From Pseudoxanthomonas sp. CF125 (GTDB taxonomy: Bacteria > Pseudomonadota > Gammaproteobacteria > Xanthomonadales > Xanthomonadaceae): a stretch of 64,000 bases of DNA. The stretch covers positions 999,935 to 1,063,934 of the forward strand of contig NZ_FNLD01000001.1 of the NCBI RefSeq assembly GCF_900104085.1. Direction: 5' to 3'. The notes under the pieces are model-generated. The model did not search any database. It was given only the letters and a program-made list of their open reading frames with translations, and was not told the DNA's origin. Numbering within the stretch: the first letter of the stretch is position 1; every line of letters starts with the position of its first letter. The position numbers and the translations under genes are program-made. Below, one piece after another: positions 35,201-43,126 of the stretch.

Positions 35201-35345
35201 GCGCGTGCAGGTCAAGAGCGTGTGCATCGAGGTGGATCTGGAGGATTCGGATTGCGAGCGGCCGTGCAAGAAGCCGAAAGGCAAACGCCGCAAGGAGCGC
35301 AAGCCGCCGGACGGCCACAAGGACGATAAGGGCTGCGGTTGCTAG
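32280..35345 (+). CDS. Trypsin-like serine protease fused to a von Willebrand A domain
   Basis: 1021 residues; the start at ATG 32280 is set by ggagga at 32267-32272. No signal peptide follows it. Residues about 165-370 form an S1-type protease: His204 in LTARHC, Asp262 in SSSDWVVVRLD and Ser326 in CGGSSGSSLF. At about 378-560 follows a VWA domain with the metal-binding Asp382-x-Ser384-x-Ser386 (VFDRSGSMAG) and LLLTDGLQNT. Then come beta-sandwich-like regions (about 590-960) and a Cys- and Lys-rich tail with KRVQVKSVCIEVDL and a terminal KGCGC. The tail-coding segment is duplicated 1.9 kb downstream. Cell location is uncertain: the disulfide-like Cys suggest export by an unidentified route. 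Fusions of these two domains in one chain are uncommon. Confidence 0.82.
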   Translation: MTHALGRVVADGRTFTHSSGLDLTPGPGPLGTPRFVFLHFDSVVLNGGARLEVALGYDTDVFTSASGNEFWSRPVNAINTPITMRIVGGTGSARLLEFGSGEPTETANPPGTSTGSRSNPDPFLNSNPYQEPIYETRLKCHPTFEWRNARCSLPTVPDAVRDKVRAATGIIVEAHDFDAAGHGGHVSSCSGTLIAGDLFLTARHCLVDAAGRDVRSASVTFDYETNCDGSRPAGHNPRFFKVVEEVAAGSAANGSNPPSSSDWVVVRLDAAPGELPAPLEMRDAGLMSGETVFTMHHPTGAVKKTQEGVHGGGTNIVGFDYCGGSSGSSLFDSSGRLVGGPLSVGPVGNACTVTYAPLANVKSGLNNPPVPAVPLDVMIVFDRSGSMAGSAPPIGRSKLEEAQDAASLFVQLVREGAGDRLGMVTFSSAAGLDRPMGLAATVKPLLVGPAPFTSGQIGAIAPGGATSIGAGIGIGQLGFGSGSGNTKAMLLLTDGLQNTAPMVEEVEGFLGSTKLNVIGFGSDADIDGPLLNRVAHQHGGHFTRALDGLGLRKFFGLSFGNIFENGALTDPEHVLGKNQSESQPHVFQVCGEEHITVVLGWDDLQAPLRARVYTPSGKLVAAGKRAREVRGRSWVFWKIPLPYEGERDGAWKLIVDRVPPIVIGLSKRAAAAAAATQQFPSDVRYFYLVTAIGGPKLSYLGSPRHIYTGDVIHPRVGLHYPNGTVPADAEVELIVDAPTIALGRLTSEAGLRPPITSGDVVDGFHATLKSIASSNGGALPVGTTTVHLPMFDDGAHDDGAMEADGVFNHPLKDFTRAEGTYSFRALARYGQGCRATREIHWAVHVQPGIDPDNTDVTLVDVTDIDGGQRGTLVLVPHDRYDNPLGPGRGDCFTVTPLPGVEVVGPVKDAGDGSYTVVVVWDPDNATPGVVVQQPDRPPVPVVPGGYPPSDCRPDCNDAAGDLLDCLGLHDPNVKRVQVKSVCIEVDLEDSDCERPCKKPKGKRRKERKPPDGHKDDKGCGC

Positions 35346-35348
35346 GTT
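35204..35348 (+). repeat. 145-bp direct repeat, copy 1 (protease tail)
   Basis: Covers the last 47 codons of the protease-VWA gene and three bases beyond. Copy 2 is at 37141-37285; by eye the two differ at five positions. Confidence 0.9.
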
Positions 35349-35395
35349 GTCACAACGACGCCAGAGCGGAGCTGGGGCATGAAAAATAAGATTGA

Positions 35396-35428
35396 CGAAA
35401 AAGCCTGCGGAACGGAAGTTCCGCAGGC
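35396..35428 (-). terminator. Rho-independent terminator, minus-strand direction
   Basis: An 11-bp stem gcctgcggaac/gttccgcaggc with loop ggaa. Read on the minus strand it is followed by TTTTT, so it terminates the gene ending at 35445. It may also slow the converging protease transcript. Confidence 0.85.
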
Positions 35429-35444
35429 ATGGTGTCTCTGTTAA

Positions 35445-36959
35445 TCAGTAGGAAACAAGCAGGCTGACATTGGAATAAGCCGCACTCCCCCACACCGCGA
35501 CATAGAAATCTCCCGCAGGCGGCGAGCCGATCTGCAGAGACTCGTTGCTGGTGCTGAGTCCAGGGCTGACATCGAAGATGCTAGCTGTGGGCAATGCACC
35601 ATAGCGCAGGAGAAGGTCCGCATTACCCGCGCCCGCCATGGTCAGATTGAAGCTGGCGGTGCCGGCGGGAATGGTGAACTTGAAATACTGGAACGAACCC
35701 GCGGCACCGGAGAAATTTCCCTGTGGAACCTGGTTCGCCAATACCGTTATCGGCGGCAGGGTATCCATACGGTAACGCCGGGCGTAGACGTTCATTTTCG
35801 CGGTAGCAGGGTCGTACTGACGCCAGGATGCGGTGAAGTTGCCCGCCAGATCCATGCCGACAACAGAGAAGAACGAGGAGGCGACGCCATCGCTTATCAG
35901 GAACTCGGGCGCTACCGGGTTTCCGGAACTGTCGTACTGGCGGCCATAGATGGTCGGTATCGCCGCGGGCACGTGGTAACGATTATCGTTGTCCCACGCC
36001 ACAGCGAAACTGCCGTCGTCCATCATGCCGACGTCTTGGTACTGCCCGTTGCCCATCGTACTGCTGACGACGAAATTCCCGCCCAATGCTGCACCTGCCG
36101 CCGTATAACGCTGGGCCATGATCACGCGGCTGTCGGTTGCGGCCGAGTATTTCGACCAGGTCGTCACCAGGGCCCCTTCCGTGTTGGTACTCACATGCGG
36201 ATACAAAGCCTGATCGGTGCCCACGTTCATCTGGGTCGCCGACGACAGTGCACTGCCTACGCTGTTATAGCGGCGCAACCACACACTCATTCCGATCGGC
36301 GTGGAGAAATCCCGCTGCTGCCAGACGATAGCGATATTTCCGGTTCCATCGACCGATATTCCAGTAGGGGCGATGAAGGTATTGGTGGCGGACGCCACGT
36401 TCAGCATTGCGCTACGCGCCGTGCCGTTGAGGTTGAATAGTCTGGCCTGCGCGTATTGGGTAGAAGTGGACGAGTAATAGCTCGTCCATATCACCGCGAA
36501 AACGCCGTCGCCGTTCATCGCGACCACCGGGCTGCTCTGTTGACCACCGACATTGGTGTCAAGACGGAACTGGTTTACGAGCGCAGTACCGGCCCTGTTG
36601 AATATTCTGGCGTATATGCCCGGCTGTCCCGGCACGGTTTCCACCACCACGTGGTTTCCCACCCGGTCCACCGCAACCGCTTCGCCATACGGGCCCAGCG
36701 CCGTCTCGACACTGGTCAACGCCACGCCATTACTGTCGTAGCGCCGTACGTAGCGCCCTCCCAACGTTGCGTCTTGGAAAAGGATGGCTTGATCGCCCCC
36801 GCTCCCCGCGGTGACGTCGAGCGGCACTTTAGTGTCGACCGGCGTACTGCCATTGACGATGAACGGAGCACCCAATGCACCCGCTTGAACGACGCCTGCG
36901 CATGCCAGCAACGCAAAGCCAAAGATCCCGCACAGCGCTATTTTCTTCCTAAAGTCCAT
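35445..36959 (-). CDS. Secreted repeat protein with C-terminal PPC-like domain
   Basis: 504 residues from ATG 36959, which has ggagggg 5 bases upstream. Signal peptide KIALCGIFGFALLACAGVVQA. Residues about 40-390 are built of repeats of about 45-55 residues with alternating strands such as VYARRY, IYGRQYDSSGNPV, VWLRRYNSVGSAL and ARIFNRAGTALV, each preceded by a D/N-G-x-F-x-V/A-x-W-type strand (DGSFAVAWDN, DGVFAVIWTS). This is the look of a beta-propeller of exported hypothetical proteins. The last 100 residues (GSFQYFKFTIPAGTASFNLTMAGAGNADLLLRYG) match the pre-peptidase C-terminal (PPC) domain. Function unknown. The gene lies between two copies of the tail repeat. Confidence 0.8.
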   Translation of the reverse strand: MDFRKKIALCGIFGFALLACAGVVQAGALGAPFIVNGSTPVDTKVPLDVTAGSGGDQAILFQDATLGGRYVRRYDSNGVALTSVETALGPYGEAVAVDRVGNHVVVETVPGQPGIYARIFNRAGTALVNQFRLDTNVGGQQSSPVVAMNGDGVFAVIWTSYYSSTSTQYAQARLFNLNGTARSAMLNVASATNTFIAPTGISVDGTGNIAIVWQQRDFSTPIGMSVWLRRYNSVGSALSSATQMNVGTDQALYPHVSTNTEGALVTTWSKYSAATDSRVIMAQRYTAAGAALGGNFVVSSTMGNGQYQDVGMMDDGSFAVAWDNDNRYHVPAAIPTIYGRQYDSSGNPVAPEFLISDGVASSFFSVVGMDLAGNFTASWRQYDPATAKMNVYARRYRMDTLPPITVLANQVPQGNFSGAAGSFQYFKFTIPAGTASFNLTMAGAGNADLLLRYGALPTASIFDVSPGLSTSNESLQIGSPPAGDFYVAVWGSAAYSNVSLLVSY

Positions 36960-37062
36960 AACCCCTCCATTAGATTCGAACACCACGGTCTATCCCCCGC
37001 TGCGAGATCGCAACGCCAGTGAATGGTACGAAGGAGCCGTATCGCGGACTGAGACTCACGAC

Positions 37063-37091
37063 GCACAAGGCCCGCAATGCGGGCCTTGTGC
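37063..37091. terminator. Strong hairpin upstream of the secreted repeat gene
   Basis: gcacaaggcccgc pairs with gcgggccttgtgc around a three-base loop. No strong T-run follows on either side. It lies between the start of the secreted protein gene and the orphan tail fragment. Confidence 0.55.
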
Positions 37092-37140
37092 TTCATGGGT
37101 CAGTTAATCGTTCTCTGGGTGGGTCCCGATTTTTCAAACA

Positions 37141-37285
37141 CGTGCAGGTCAAGAGCGTGTGCATCGAGGTGGATCTGGAGGATCCGGATTGCGAGCGGCC
37201 GTGCAAGAAGCCGAAAGGAAAACGCGGCAAGGAGCGCAAGCCGCCGGGCGGCCACAAGGACGATAAGGACTGCGGTTGCTAGGTT
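37141..37285 (+). pseudogene. Orphan copy of the protease-VWA tail (145-bp repeat, copy 2)
   Basis: This segment encodes VQVKSVCIEVDLEDPDC, then Lys-rich sequence and a terminal CGC, ending at the stop at 37280-37282, nearly identical to the last 47 codons of the gene ending at 35345. Nothing resembling the protease, VWA or the middle domains precedes it; the sequence upstream is a hairpin and unrelated DNA. It is therefore best read as the remnant of a second, deleted paralogue or as a tail duplicated when the intervening gene arrived. A terminator follows. Confidence 0.8.
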
Positions 37286-37296
37286 ATTGGAAAGAG

Positions 37297-37322
37297 AAAA
37301 GCGGGCTTAGGCCCGCTTTTCC
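37297..37322 (+). terminator. Rho-independent terminator behind the orphan tail
   Basis: aaaagcgggc-ttag-gcccgctttt, 14 bases after the tail stop codon. It can act in both directions. Its survival suggests that this was the true end of a former gene. Confidence 0.85.
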
Positions 37323-37722
37323 TCATCATCGGCAAAGCCGCAGATAGCCCCTCCTCAAAGATCGCATACTGTGGGCCAGGGCCTACCCTATAGCCACTCC
37401 GCATCCCATAGGGCGGGCTCAAGCCCGTCGCATGAAGCCCGGCTTACGGGGTCTGCCCCAATCAACCATCGATGAAATCCGGCTCTATCTGCAACAACAA
37501 CGCGCACCTGGCCGGGATGCCTTCCGGACCATGGTCGAAGCCAAGACCCAGTATTTCGCCGGGGTTAGGCCGGCTCATCGGCCCTACAAGCTCCCTGTGG
37601 AGACCTGGAAGTGGGCCCGGCCCCGTTTTCCGGAAAGGGCAAAATACGGTAGGTCGCTGCGCTCACACCATCCTACGCGTAGATCGCGTGCGGACATTCT
37701 ACCGCACTGCAATCTTTAGAGA
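37323..37722. other. Intergenic, hairpin and weak frame only
   Basis: Contains a small hairpin cgggctcaagcccg at about 37415-37427 and a frame of 95 codons (37432-37719) whose protein (MKPGLRGLPQSTIDEIRLY...) I cannot place. The frame lacks a ribosome-binding site; I do not call it a gene. Confidence 0.45.
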
Positions 37723-38283
37723 TTGACCGTTCGGCATGCGAAAGGAACCATAACGCTGAGCGCCAGCGGCGAGACCTTATCCAGGCATTTCGTGAAACAT
37801 CTCGATTACCCGTACAAGCCCAAGATCTGGGCGATGGCAATGGTAGTTCTTGTCTTTGGCGTTATGGGGTGGTTTATAGCGCAGGAGGCCATCAACAACG
37901 ATCGCGGCATGGTCCTTAACGGAGTTATTCATTTCTCCGAAGGTGGCGCGACCGCAGTCTATTGGTGCGTCGCAGTGGCCAGCGGCCTGTTCTTTATCGT
38001 TGGAATCTCTGCGCTGTTCGTGAGCATTTTTGGTTCGCACCGCCTTGTCATCACCTCGGCCAGCATTTCCGCACCCCGGTCTGGATTTTCACGCAAGCCC
38101 ACAGTCGTTCCGCTTTCCTCGATCACCAGCCTAGAAACCCAGGTGATTCAGCACCATCGCCTGCTCTTCGTAGAGCATCGGGAAGGCAAGCTCGTCATCA
38201 GGCAGGCCTGGCTTCCGGACAAGACAGCGTTCGATGAGGTTTGCGACGTGCTGGTCCGCTTCCTCAACAACCGGCAAGGGTAG
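37723..38283 (+). CDS. Small inner-membrane protein, unknown function
   Basis: 186 residues from a TTG at 37723; the true start may lie a few codons later. Two hydrophobic segments (IWAMAMVVLVFGVMGWFIA and AVYWCVAVASGLFFIVGISALFVSIF) flank a loop of about 30 residues, followed by a soluble C-terminal part of about 80 residues with the strand pattern HRLVITSASISAPRSGFSRKPTVVPLSSITSLE, resembling a PH-like membrane-associated domain. No family is recognised with certainty. It stands alone between terminators and the transposase remnant. Confidence 0.6.
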   Translation: MTVRHAKGTITLSASGETLSRHFVKHLDYPYKPKIWAMAMVVLVFGVMGWFIAQEAINNDRGMVLNGVIHFSEGGATAVYWCVAVASGLFFIVGISALFVSIFGSHRLVITSASISAPRSGFSRKPTVVPLSSITSLETQVIQHHRLLFVEHREGKLVIRQAWLPDKTAFDEVCDVLVRFLNNRQG

Positions 38284-38297
38284 CAATCGACATAAAA

Positions 38298-38316
38298 ACG
38301 GGGTCAGGTTCACTTG
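38298..38316 (+). repeat. Candidate RAYT element end
   Basis: acggggtcaggttcacttg, of the kind found next to REP-associated tyrosine transposases in Xanthomonadaceae. It lies about 90 bases ahead of the transposase remnant. No matching inverted end is visible downstream. Confidence 0.45.
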
Positions 38317-38407
38317 CCCGACAACAATTGACAGAAAACCTTATATCACTTGCCTCACGACCCCGATGGCTTCTACCACGGGTGTCGGAAATGCTGGAAG
38401 CATTGCC

Positions 38408-38566
38408 AGGCTTCCCCGACTTGATCTCCCAGACATCCCTCAGCACGTCGTCCATCGGGGCAACAACTGGCTCCCGTGCTTCCCCGATGATGAGGATCGA
38501 CAACGCTATCTGCAACTCTTGCTGCAAGCCGCATCGGCAAGCCAATGCCAGTTGTTAGCACCCGTC
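38408..38566 (+). pseudogene. Truncated REP-associated tyrosine transposase (RAYT, Y1_Tnp family)
   Basis: The frame encodes ARLPRLDLPDIPQHVVHRGNN, then PCFPDDEDRQRYLQLL, and breaks off at about SQCQL. This is the well-conserved N-terminus of RAYT proteins. An intact enzyme continues for another 100-200 residues with the HxH metal motif and the catalytic Tyr; neither is present, and the frame continues into unrelated sequence. The fragment is therefore non-functional. RAYTs are thought to spread REP palindromes, several of which lie in this window. Confidence 0.85.
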
Positions 38567-38742
38567 GCGGGTCGAGTTTCCCTAAATCCCCCACTCGCAA
38601 CATGCAAATGCTGCGAGGTACATATTCGCTGTGTAGCCCCGGCCGGTGTCAAATTCAAGTCGTTCGGAATTTAAGAGAAATCCATCACGCTCCTTCCTGA
38701 TTACATGGGGGTCCGCACCTGCTTCAGGCCACATCTGCGCAC

Positions 38743-38770
38743 AAAAAAAGCGGGCCGAAGCCCGCTTTTC
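38743..38770 (-). terminator. Terminator of the rpsO-pnp end of the operon
   Basis: aaaagcgggc-cgaa-gcccgctttt; on the minus strand the hairpin is followed by TTTTTTT, 25 bases behind the pnp stop codon. Confidence 0.9.
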
Positions 38771-38794
38771 TGATTTCAGCAATGACGAAGCGAC

Positions 38795-40903
38795 TTACTC
38801 AGCCGCAACACCCTCGCCTTCTTCCACAGCCTTCATCGACAAACGGATACGGCCCTGCTTGTCGACTTCCAGCACCTTGACCTTGACCAGATCGCCTTCC
38901 TTCAACACATCGCTGACCTTCTCGACGCGGTCGCTGGAGATCTGCGACACGTGCACCAGACCGTCCTTGCCCGGAGCAATCGTGACGAACGCGCCGAAGT
39001 CCATCAGCTTGGCGACTTTGCCTTCGTAGATGCGGCCCGGCTCGACGTCGGAAGTGATCTGCTCGATGCGCGCCTTGGCGGCCTGGCCGGCAGCGCCGTT
39101 GACCGAAGCGATGGTGATGGTGCCGTCGTCCTGGATGTCGATCTGCGTGCCGGTTTCCTTGGTGATGGCCTGGATCACCGAACCGCCCTTGCCGATCACT
39201 TCGCGGATCTTGTCGGGGTGGATCTTGATGGTGATCAGGCGCGGCGCGAATTCGCTCAGCTCCTGGCGCGGGGCGGTCATGGCGTTGGCCATTTCGCCCA
39301 GGATGTGCAGACGGCCGGCCTTGGCCTGCGACAACGCCTGCTTCATGATTTCTTCGGTGATGCCTTCGATCTTGATGTCCATCTGCAGCGCGGACACGCC
39401 GTTCTGCGTACCGGCCACCTTGAAGTCCATGTCGCCCAGGTGATCTTCGTCACCCAGGATGTCGGAGAGCACGACGAAGTCGTTGCCTTCCTTGACCAGA
39501 CCCATGGCGATACCGGCGACGGGCGCGGAAATCGGCACGCCGGCATCCATCAGCGCCAGCGAGCTGCCGCAGACCGAGGCCATGGACGAGGAACCGTTGG
39601 ATTCGGTGATTTCCGAGACCACGCGGATGGTGTACGGGAAGGCTTCCATGGTCGGCATCACGGCGAGCACGCCGCGCTTGGCCAGACGGCCGTGGCCGAT
39701 TTCGCGACGCTTCGGGCCCATCATGCGGCCGGCTTCGCCCACCGAGTACGGGGGGAAGTTGTAGTGGAACAGGAAGTGGTCCTTGTACTCGCCGGAGACC
39801 GCGTCGATGACCTGGCCATCGCGCGCGGTGCCCAGGGTGACCGCCACGATCGCCTGCGTTTCACCGCGGGTGAACAGCGAGGAACCATGCACGCGCGGCA
39901 GCACGCTGACCTTGGAGCTGATCGGGCGCACGGTGTCCAGCGCGCGGCCGTCGATGCGGACCTTGGAAGCCAGCACCGAACCGCGCATGGTCTGGTATTC
40001 CAGCTCGCCGAATTCCTTCGACAGTTCGCCGGCGCTCCAGCCGTCGGCTTCGGCGCGGCCGGCCAGCGACTGCATAACGTCCTTCTTGATCGCGGCGATG
40101 GCGTCGCGGCGCTGCAGCTTGTCGCGCACCTGGAAAGCGGATTCCAGCTGGGTGCCGACGGCTTCCTTCAGCGCGGAGATCAGCGCGTCCTTCTTGGCCG
40201 GGGCCGACCATTCCCAGTTCTTGGTGCCGGCTTCGGTGACCAGCTCGTTGATGATGTTGATGACCTTCTGCATCTCGCGATGGCCGAACATCACCGCGCC
40301 CAGCATCACGTCTTCGGACAGTTCGGCGGCTTCGGATTCGACCATCAGCACGGCGTTGGAAGTACCGGCGACGACCAGCTCAAGCTTGGAATCCTTCAGC
40401 TCGCTGACGGTCGGGTTCAACACGTACTCGCCGTTGATGTAGCCGACCTTGGCCGCACCGATCGGACCGTTGAACGGCGCGCCGGTCAGGGCCACTGCGG
40501 CGGAGGCGCCGATCAGGGCCGGGATGTCGCCGTCGATTTCCGGGTTCAGCGACATCACCGTGGCGATGACCTGCACTTCATTGCGGAATTCTTCCGGGAA
40601 CAACGGGCGCAGCGGACGGTCGATCAGGCGCGAGATCAGGGTTTCCTTCTCCGTGGCGCGGCCTTCGCGCTTGAAGAAGCCGCCCGGGATGCGGCCACCG
40701 GCGTAGAAACGCTCCTGGTAGTCGACGGTCAGCGGGAAGAAGTCCTGGCCTTCGCGCGCGTTCTTGGCGGCGACTGCGGAAACCAGCAGCACGGTGTCGT
40801 CGAACTTGACGATGACGGCGCCGCCGGCCTGGCGGGCGATCTCGCCGGTTTCCAGGGTGACCTGGTGCTTGCCGTACTGGAAGGTCTTGGTGATTTTTGC
40901 CAC
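38795..40903 (-). CDS. pnp: Polynucleotide phosphorylase
   Basis: 702 residues from GTG 40903 (aagga upstream). PNPase degrades RNA from the 3' end using phosphate, and is part of the RNA degradosome. Two RNase PH domains (about 1-230 and 310-540) are joined by an alpha-helical region, with the ring signatures [32 protein letters not shown] and [20 protein letters not shown] segments. The KH domain follows ([15 protein letters not shown]), then S1 ([28 protein letters not shown]). Full length, last in the rimP-pnp operon and adjacent to rpsO as in most Gammaproteobacteria. In E. coli it is autoregulated through RNase III cleavage upstream of pnp; here no hairpin that I can name was found. Confidence 0.98.
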   Translation of the reverse strand: MAKITKTFQYGKHQVTLETGEIARQAGGAVIVKFDDTVLLVSAVAAKNAREGQDFFPLTVDYQERFYAGGRIPGGFFKREGRATEKETLISRLIDRPLRPLFPEEFRNEVQVIATVMSLNPEIDGDIPALIGASAAVALTGAPFNGPIGAAKVGYINGEYVLNPTVSELKDSKLELVVAGTSNAVLMVESEAAELSEDVMLGAVMFGHREMQKVINIINELVTEAGTKNWEWSAPAKKDALISALKEAVGTQLESAFQVRDKLQRRDAIAAIKKDVMQSLAGRAEADGWSAGELSKEFGELEYQTMRGSVLASKVRIDGRALDTVRPISSKVSVLPRVHGSSLFTRGETQAIVAVTLGTARDGQVIDAVSGEYKDHFLFHYNFPPYSVGEAGRMMGPKRREIGHGRLAKRGVLAVMPTMEAFPYTIRVVSEITESNGSSSMASVCGSSLALMDAGVPISAPVAGIAMGLVKEGNDFVVLSDILGDEDHLGDMDFKVAGTQNGVSALQMDIKIEGITEEIMKQALSQAKAGRLHILGEMANAMTAPRQELSEFAPRLITIKIHPDKIREVIGKGGSVIQAITKETGTQIDIQDDGTITIASVNGAAGQAAKARIEQITSDVEPGRIYEGKVAKLMDFGAFVTIAPGKDGLVHVSQISSDRVEKVSDVLKEGDLVKVKVLEVDKQGRIRLSMKAVEEGEGVAAE

Positions 40904-41072
40904 GTTTGGTTCCTTGGTGATGCTTTATCGGTTGAACCGGATACGGCCCTTGCCGCAGACGGGTGGCCGGGTTCGTCCGGCCGGGGATTGCGATGTCTGG
41001 AAACTTTTCTTGCGGTTTTCTTGTGTGCAAACAAAACCGCGGCGCATCACTGCGCCGCGGTCGGTATTCGGT

Positions 41073-41333
41073 TTAGCGACGCAGGCCGAGTTTCTCGATC
41101 AGGGTCTTGTAGCGCTCGCCGTCCTTTTTCTTCAGATAGTCGAGCAAGCTGCGGCGGCGGTTCACCAGCTGGAGCAGGCCGCGGCGGCTGTGGTGGTCTT
41201 TCTTGTGGGTCTTGAAGTGGCCGCTGAGCTGTTCGATGCGGGCGGTGATCAGGGCGACCTGGACTTCCGGCGAACCGGTGTCGGCGGGACCGCGCTTGTT
41301 GTCTTCAATGACTTTCTGGGTATCGATGGGCAT
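41073..41333 (-). CDS. rpsO: 30S ribosomal protein S15
   Basis: 86 residues, start ATG 41333 ([20 protein letters not shown]). The S15 signature is [36 protein letters not shown]; length and end ([14 protein letters not shown], here [10 protein letters not shown]) are standard. It binds 16S rRNA early in 30S assembly and is usually autoregulated at its own leader. It lies 169 bases ahead of pnp. The frame is open upstream to 41528, but the conserved N-terminus fixes the start. Confidence 0.98.
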   Translation of the reverse strand: MPIDTQKVIEDNKRGPADTGSPEVQVALITARIEQLSGHFKTHKKDHHSRRGLLQLVNRRRSLLDYLKKKDGERYKTLIEKLGLRR

Positions 41334-41537
41334 GTGCTTTTCTCTTGAGATGCGTGGCCTGCAGGAACGCGCTGATTCCCGGGACAGGGAAGCGGTGCGC
41401 ACCGCGAGGCTCGCCGATTGTGAAATAAGTGCTGCTAAGGATGCTGCGATGGATTGCCGCGAAGGTGATCGATGGACGATCAAGGATGCCGAAAAGGCCG
41501 CGGCATTGTAGTCGCCGAAGCCTTGCAAAACAAGGTT

Positions 41538-42500
41538 TTACTGAGCGGGCGCCGGACTTTGGCCCGGTTCGGGCCAGTTGAACAGGCGCTGCGGGGCCAG
41601 CACCCTGCCCTCGTCCAGCTGGGCCAGGCCCAGCACCCGCCCGGCTCCGTCGTAGACCGCGCAAGGCCCTACCGGGCCCGGAATGCCCGGCAGACGCTGG
41701 CCCTGGCTGAAGCGGCGGGCCGCCTCGTCGGTCAGGTCGATACGGCGGAAGCCGATCAGGCCGGCATCCAGCGGCAGCAGGCAGGCATCCAGACTGCGTT
41801 CGTCGCGCTGGGCCAGGGCCTGCACGGCCTCCAGCGTCCACATGCGCGGTTCGCGGAACGGCTCCACCCACAGGCGGCGCAGTTCCAGCACGTGCGCGCC
41901 GCAGCCCAGCAGTTCGCCCAGGTCGCGGACCAGACTGCGCACGTAGGTGCCGGAACCGCATTCCACCTGCAGGCGCAACAGCGGTTCGCCGCCATCCAGC
42001 AGGTCGGCGGCCGATTGCAGTTCGAAGCGGTGGACTTCGATCTGGCGGGGTTCCACTTCCACGATCTCGCCGCGCCGGGCCTTGGCGTACAACGGCTCGC
42101 CGCCGCGCTTGAGCGCCGAATAGATGGGAGGGCGTTGCTGAATGCGGCCGGTCAGCTGGCGCAACGCGGCATCGATCTGGGGCAGCGTGTATTTCCCGAC
42201 CGGGCGCTCGCGCAGCGGCTGGCCTTCGGCATCATCGGTGTCGGTGGTGATACCCAGGCGCGCGACCGTGTCGTAGGCCTTGCGCGCGCCCAGCAGATTG
42301 CCGGCGATCTTGGTGGCTTCGCCGAAGCACAGCGGCAGCAGGCCGGTGGCCAGCGGATCCAGGCTGCCGGTGTGCCCGCCCTTCTGTGCGCGGAACAGGA
42401 ACCGCGCCCGCTGCAAAGCCTGGTTGGAGCTGAGCCCTTGCGGCTTGTCCAGCAGCAGGATGCCGTCTAGGCGTCGGAATTTGACCTTGGGCAGCGACAT
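41538..42500 (-). CDS. truB: tRNA pseudouridine(55) synthase
   Basis: 320 residues from ATG 42500 ([22 protein letters not shown]), the conserved start; 21 further codons are open upstream. It forms pseudouridine 55 in tRNA T-loops. The catalytic motif is [23 protein letters not shown] with the nucleophilic Asp in SLDP; the thumb and later RxSxxR-type region ([17 protein letters not shown]) and a C-terminal PUA-like domain follow. Conserved position between rbfA and rpsO. Confidence 0.97.
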   Translation of the reverse strand: MSLPKVKFRRLDGILLLDKPQGLSSNQALQRARFLFRAQKGGHTGSLDPLATGLLPLCFGEATKIAGNLLGARKAYDTVARLGITTDTDDAEGQPLRERPVGKYTLPQIDAALRQLTGRIQQRPPIYSALKRGGEPLYAKARRGEIVEVEPRQIEVHRFELQSAADLLDGGEPLLRLQVECGSGTYVRSLVRDLGELLGCGAHVLELRRLWVEPFREPRMWTLEAVQALAQRDERSLDACLLPLDAGLIGFRRIDLTDEAARRFSQGQRLPGIPGPVGPCAVYDGAGRVLGLAQLDEGRVLAPQRLFNWPEPGQSPAPAQ

Positions 42501-42520
42501 GTGGAGCGGCGGATCCCTCT

Positions 42521-42617
42521 TGTAGGAGCTGCGTAAGCTGCGACCCGTGGAAAACAAGACCATTGAAATGTCCGCAGAACCGTAGCGTATACGGTCGCAG
42601 CTTACGCAGCTCCTACA
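42521..42617. repeat. 24-bp perfect inverted repeat, GTAGGAGC type, in truB-rbfA gap
   Basis: tgtaggagctgcgtaagctg (24 bases from 42521) and its complement (42594-42617) flank 49 bases. The arms are of the same family as 10167-10204 but carry ctgcg in place of cgacg, and both arms carry the same change. Confidence 0.88.
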
Positions 42618-42629
42618 GCAAGCGCCGCC

Positions 42630-43013
42630 TCACTTGTTCTCTTCGTCTTCGTCTTCGCCCGCGGGCGGCGGTGGCAGGTCGCGCAGAAGATTCTCAATGC
42701 GCTCGCCGCGGTCCACCGAATCGTCGTAGTGGAAATGCAGTTCGGGTACGTGGCGCAGTTTCATCGCCTTGCCCAGCTGGTAGCGGATCTGGGGAGACAA
42801 CTCCTTCAGGTCCTTCACCGCTTCGGCGGATTTTTCCTGCATCAGCGCGGTGACGAACACCTTGGCGTGGGCCAGGTCGCGGGTGACCTCGACGTCGGAA
42901 ACGCTGACCGACGGCAGGCCGTGCTCGCGCACGAACTCGTGCACCAGCTTGCCCAGTTCGCGGCGGAGCTGGGCGGAAACGCGGTCGCTGCGGTGGAAAG
43001 ATTTGGTGGGCAA
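42630..43013 (-). CDS. rbfA: 30S ribosome-binding factor A
   Basis: 127 residues; a KH-like small-subunit maturation factor. Seen: DRVSAQLRRELGKLVHEFVRE, VSVSDVEVTRDLAHAKVFVTAL, LGKAMKLRHVPELHFHYDDSVDRGERIENLL. The acidic tail (DEDEENK) is common in Xanthomonadaceae. Located between infB and truB as in E. coli. Confidence 0.97.
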   Translation of the reverse strand: MPTKSFHRSDRVSAQLRRELGKLVHEFVREHGLPSVSVSDVEVTRDLAHAKVFVTALMQEKSAEAVKDLKELSPQIRYQLGKAMKLRHVPELHFHYDDSVDRGERIENLLRDLPPPPAGEDEDEENK

Positions 43014-43019
43014 GAGATT

Positions 43020-43126
43020 CGGGATTCGAGATACGGGATTGGAGATTCGTTAGAAGCCGAGGAGCGAGGAGACGTCGGCGGAACCCGCTCTCGCGAATCC
43101 CGAATCCCGTCTCCCTAATCCCGGCC
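43020..43126. repeat. Inverted GATTCGGGATTC repeats between infB and rbfA
   Basis: ggattcgagatacgggattg near 43021 and gaatcccgaatcccgtctcc near 43098 are roughly complementary, with internal GGGATTCG steps. A similar pair lies at 60824-60960 in the nuo operon. Both fold in the transcript between genes of an operon. Confidence 0.7.

Noticed and set aside
37432-37719. Frame of 95 codons ahead of the small membrane protein
   Set aside because: Overlaps a REP-like hairpin, has no ribosome-binding site and no family I recognise.
38951-41215. Long plus-strand frame opposite pnp and rpsO
   Set aside because: Antisense to two certain genes, with His/Gly/Asp-rich low-complexity translation.
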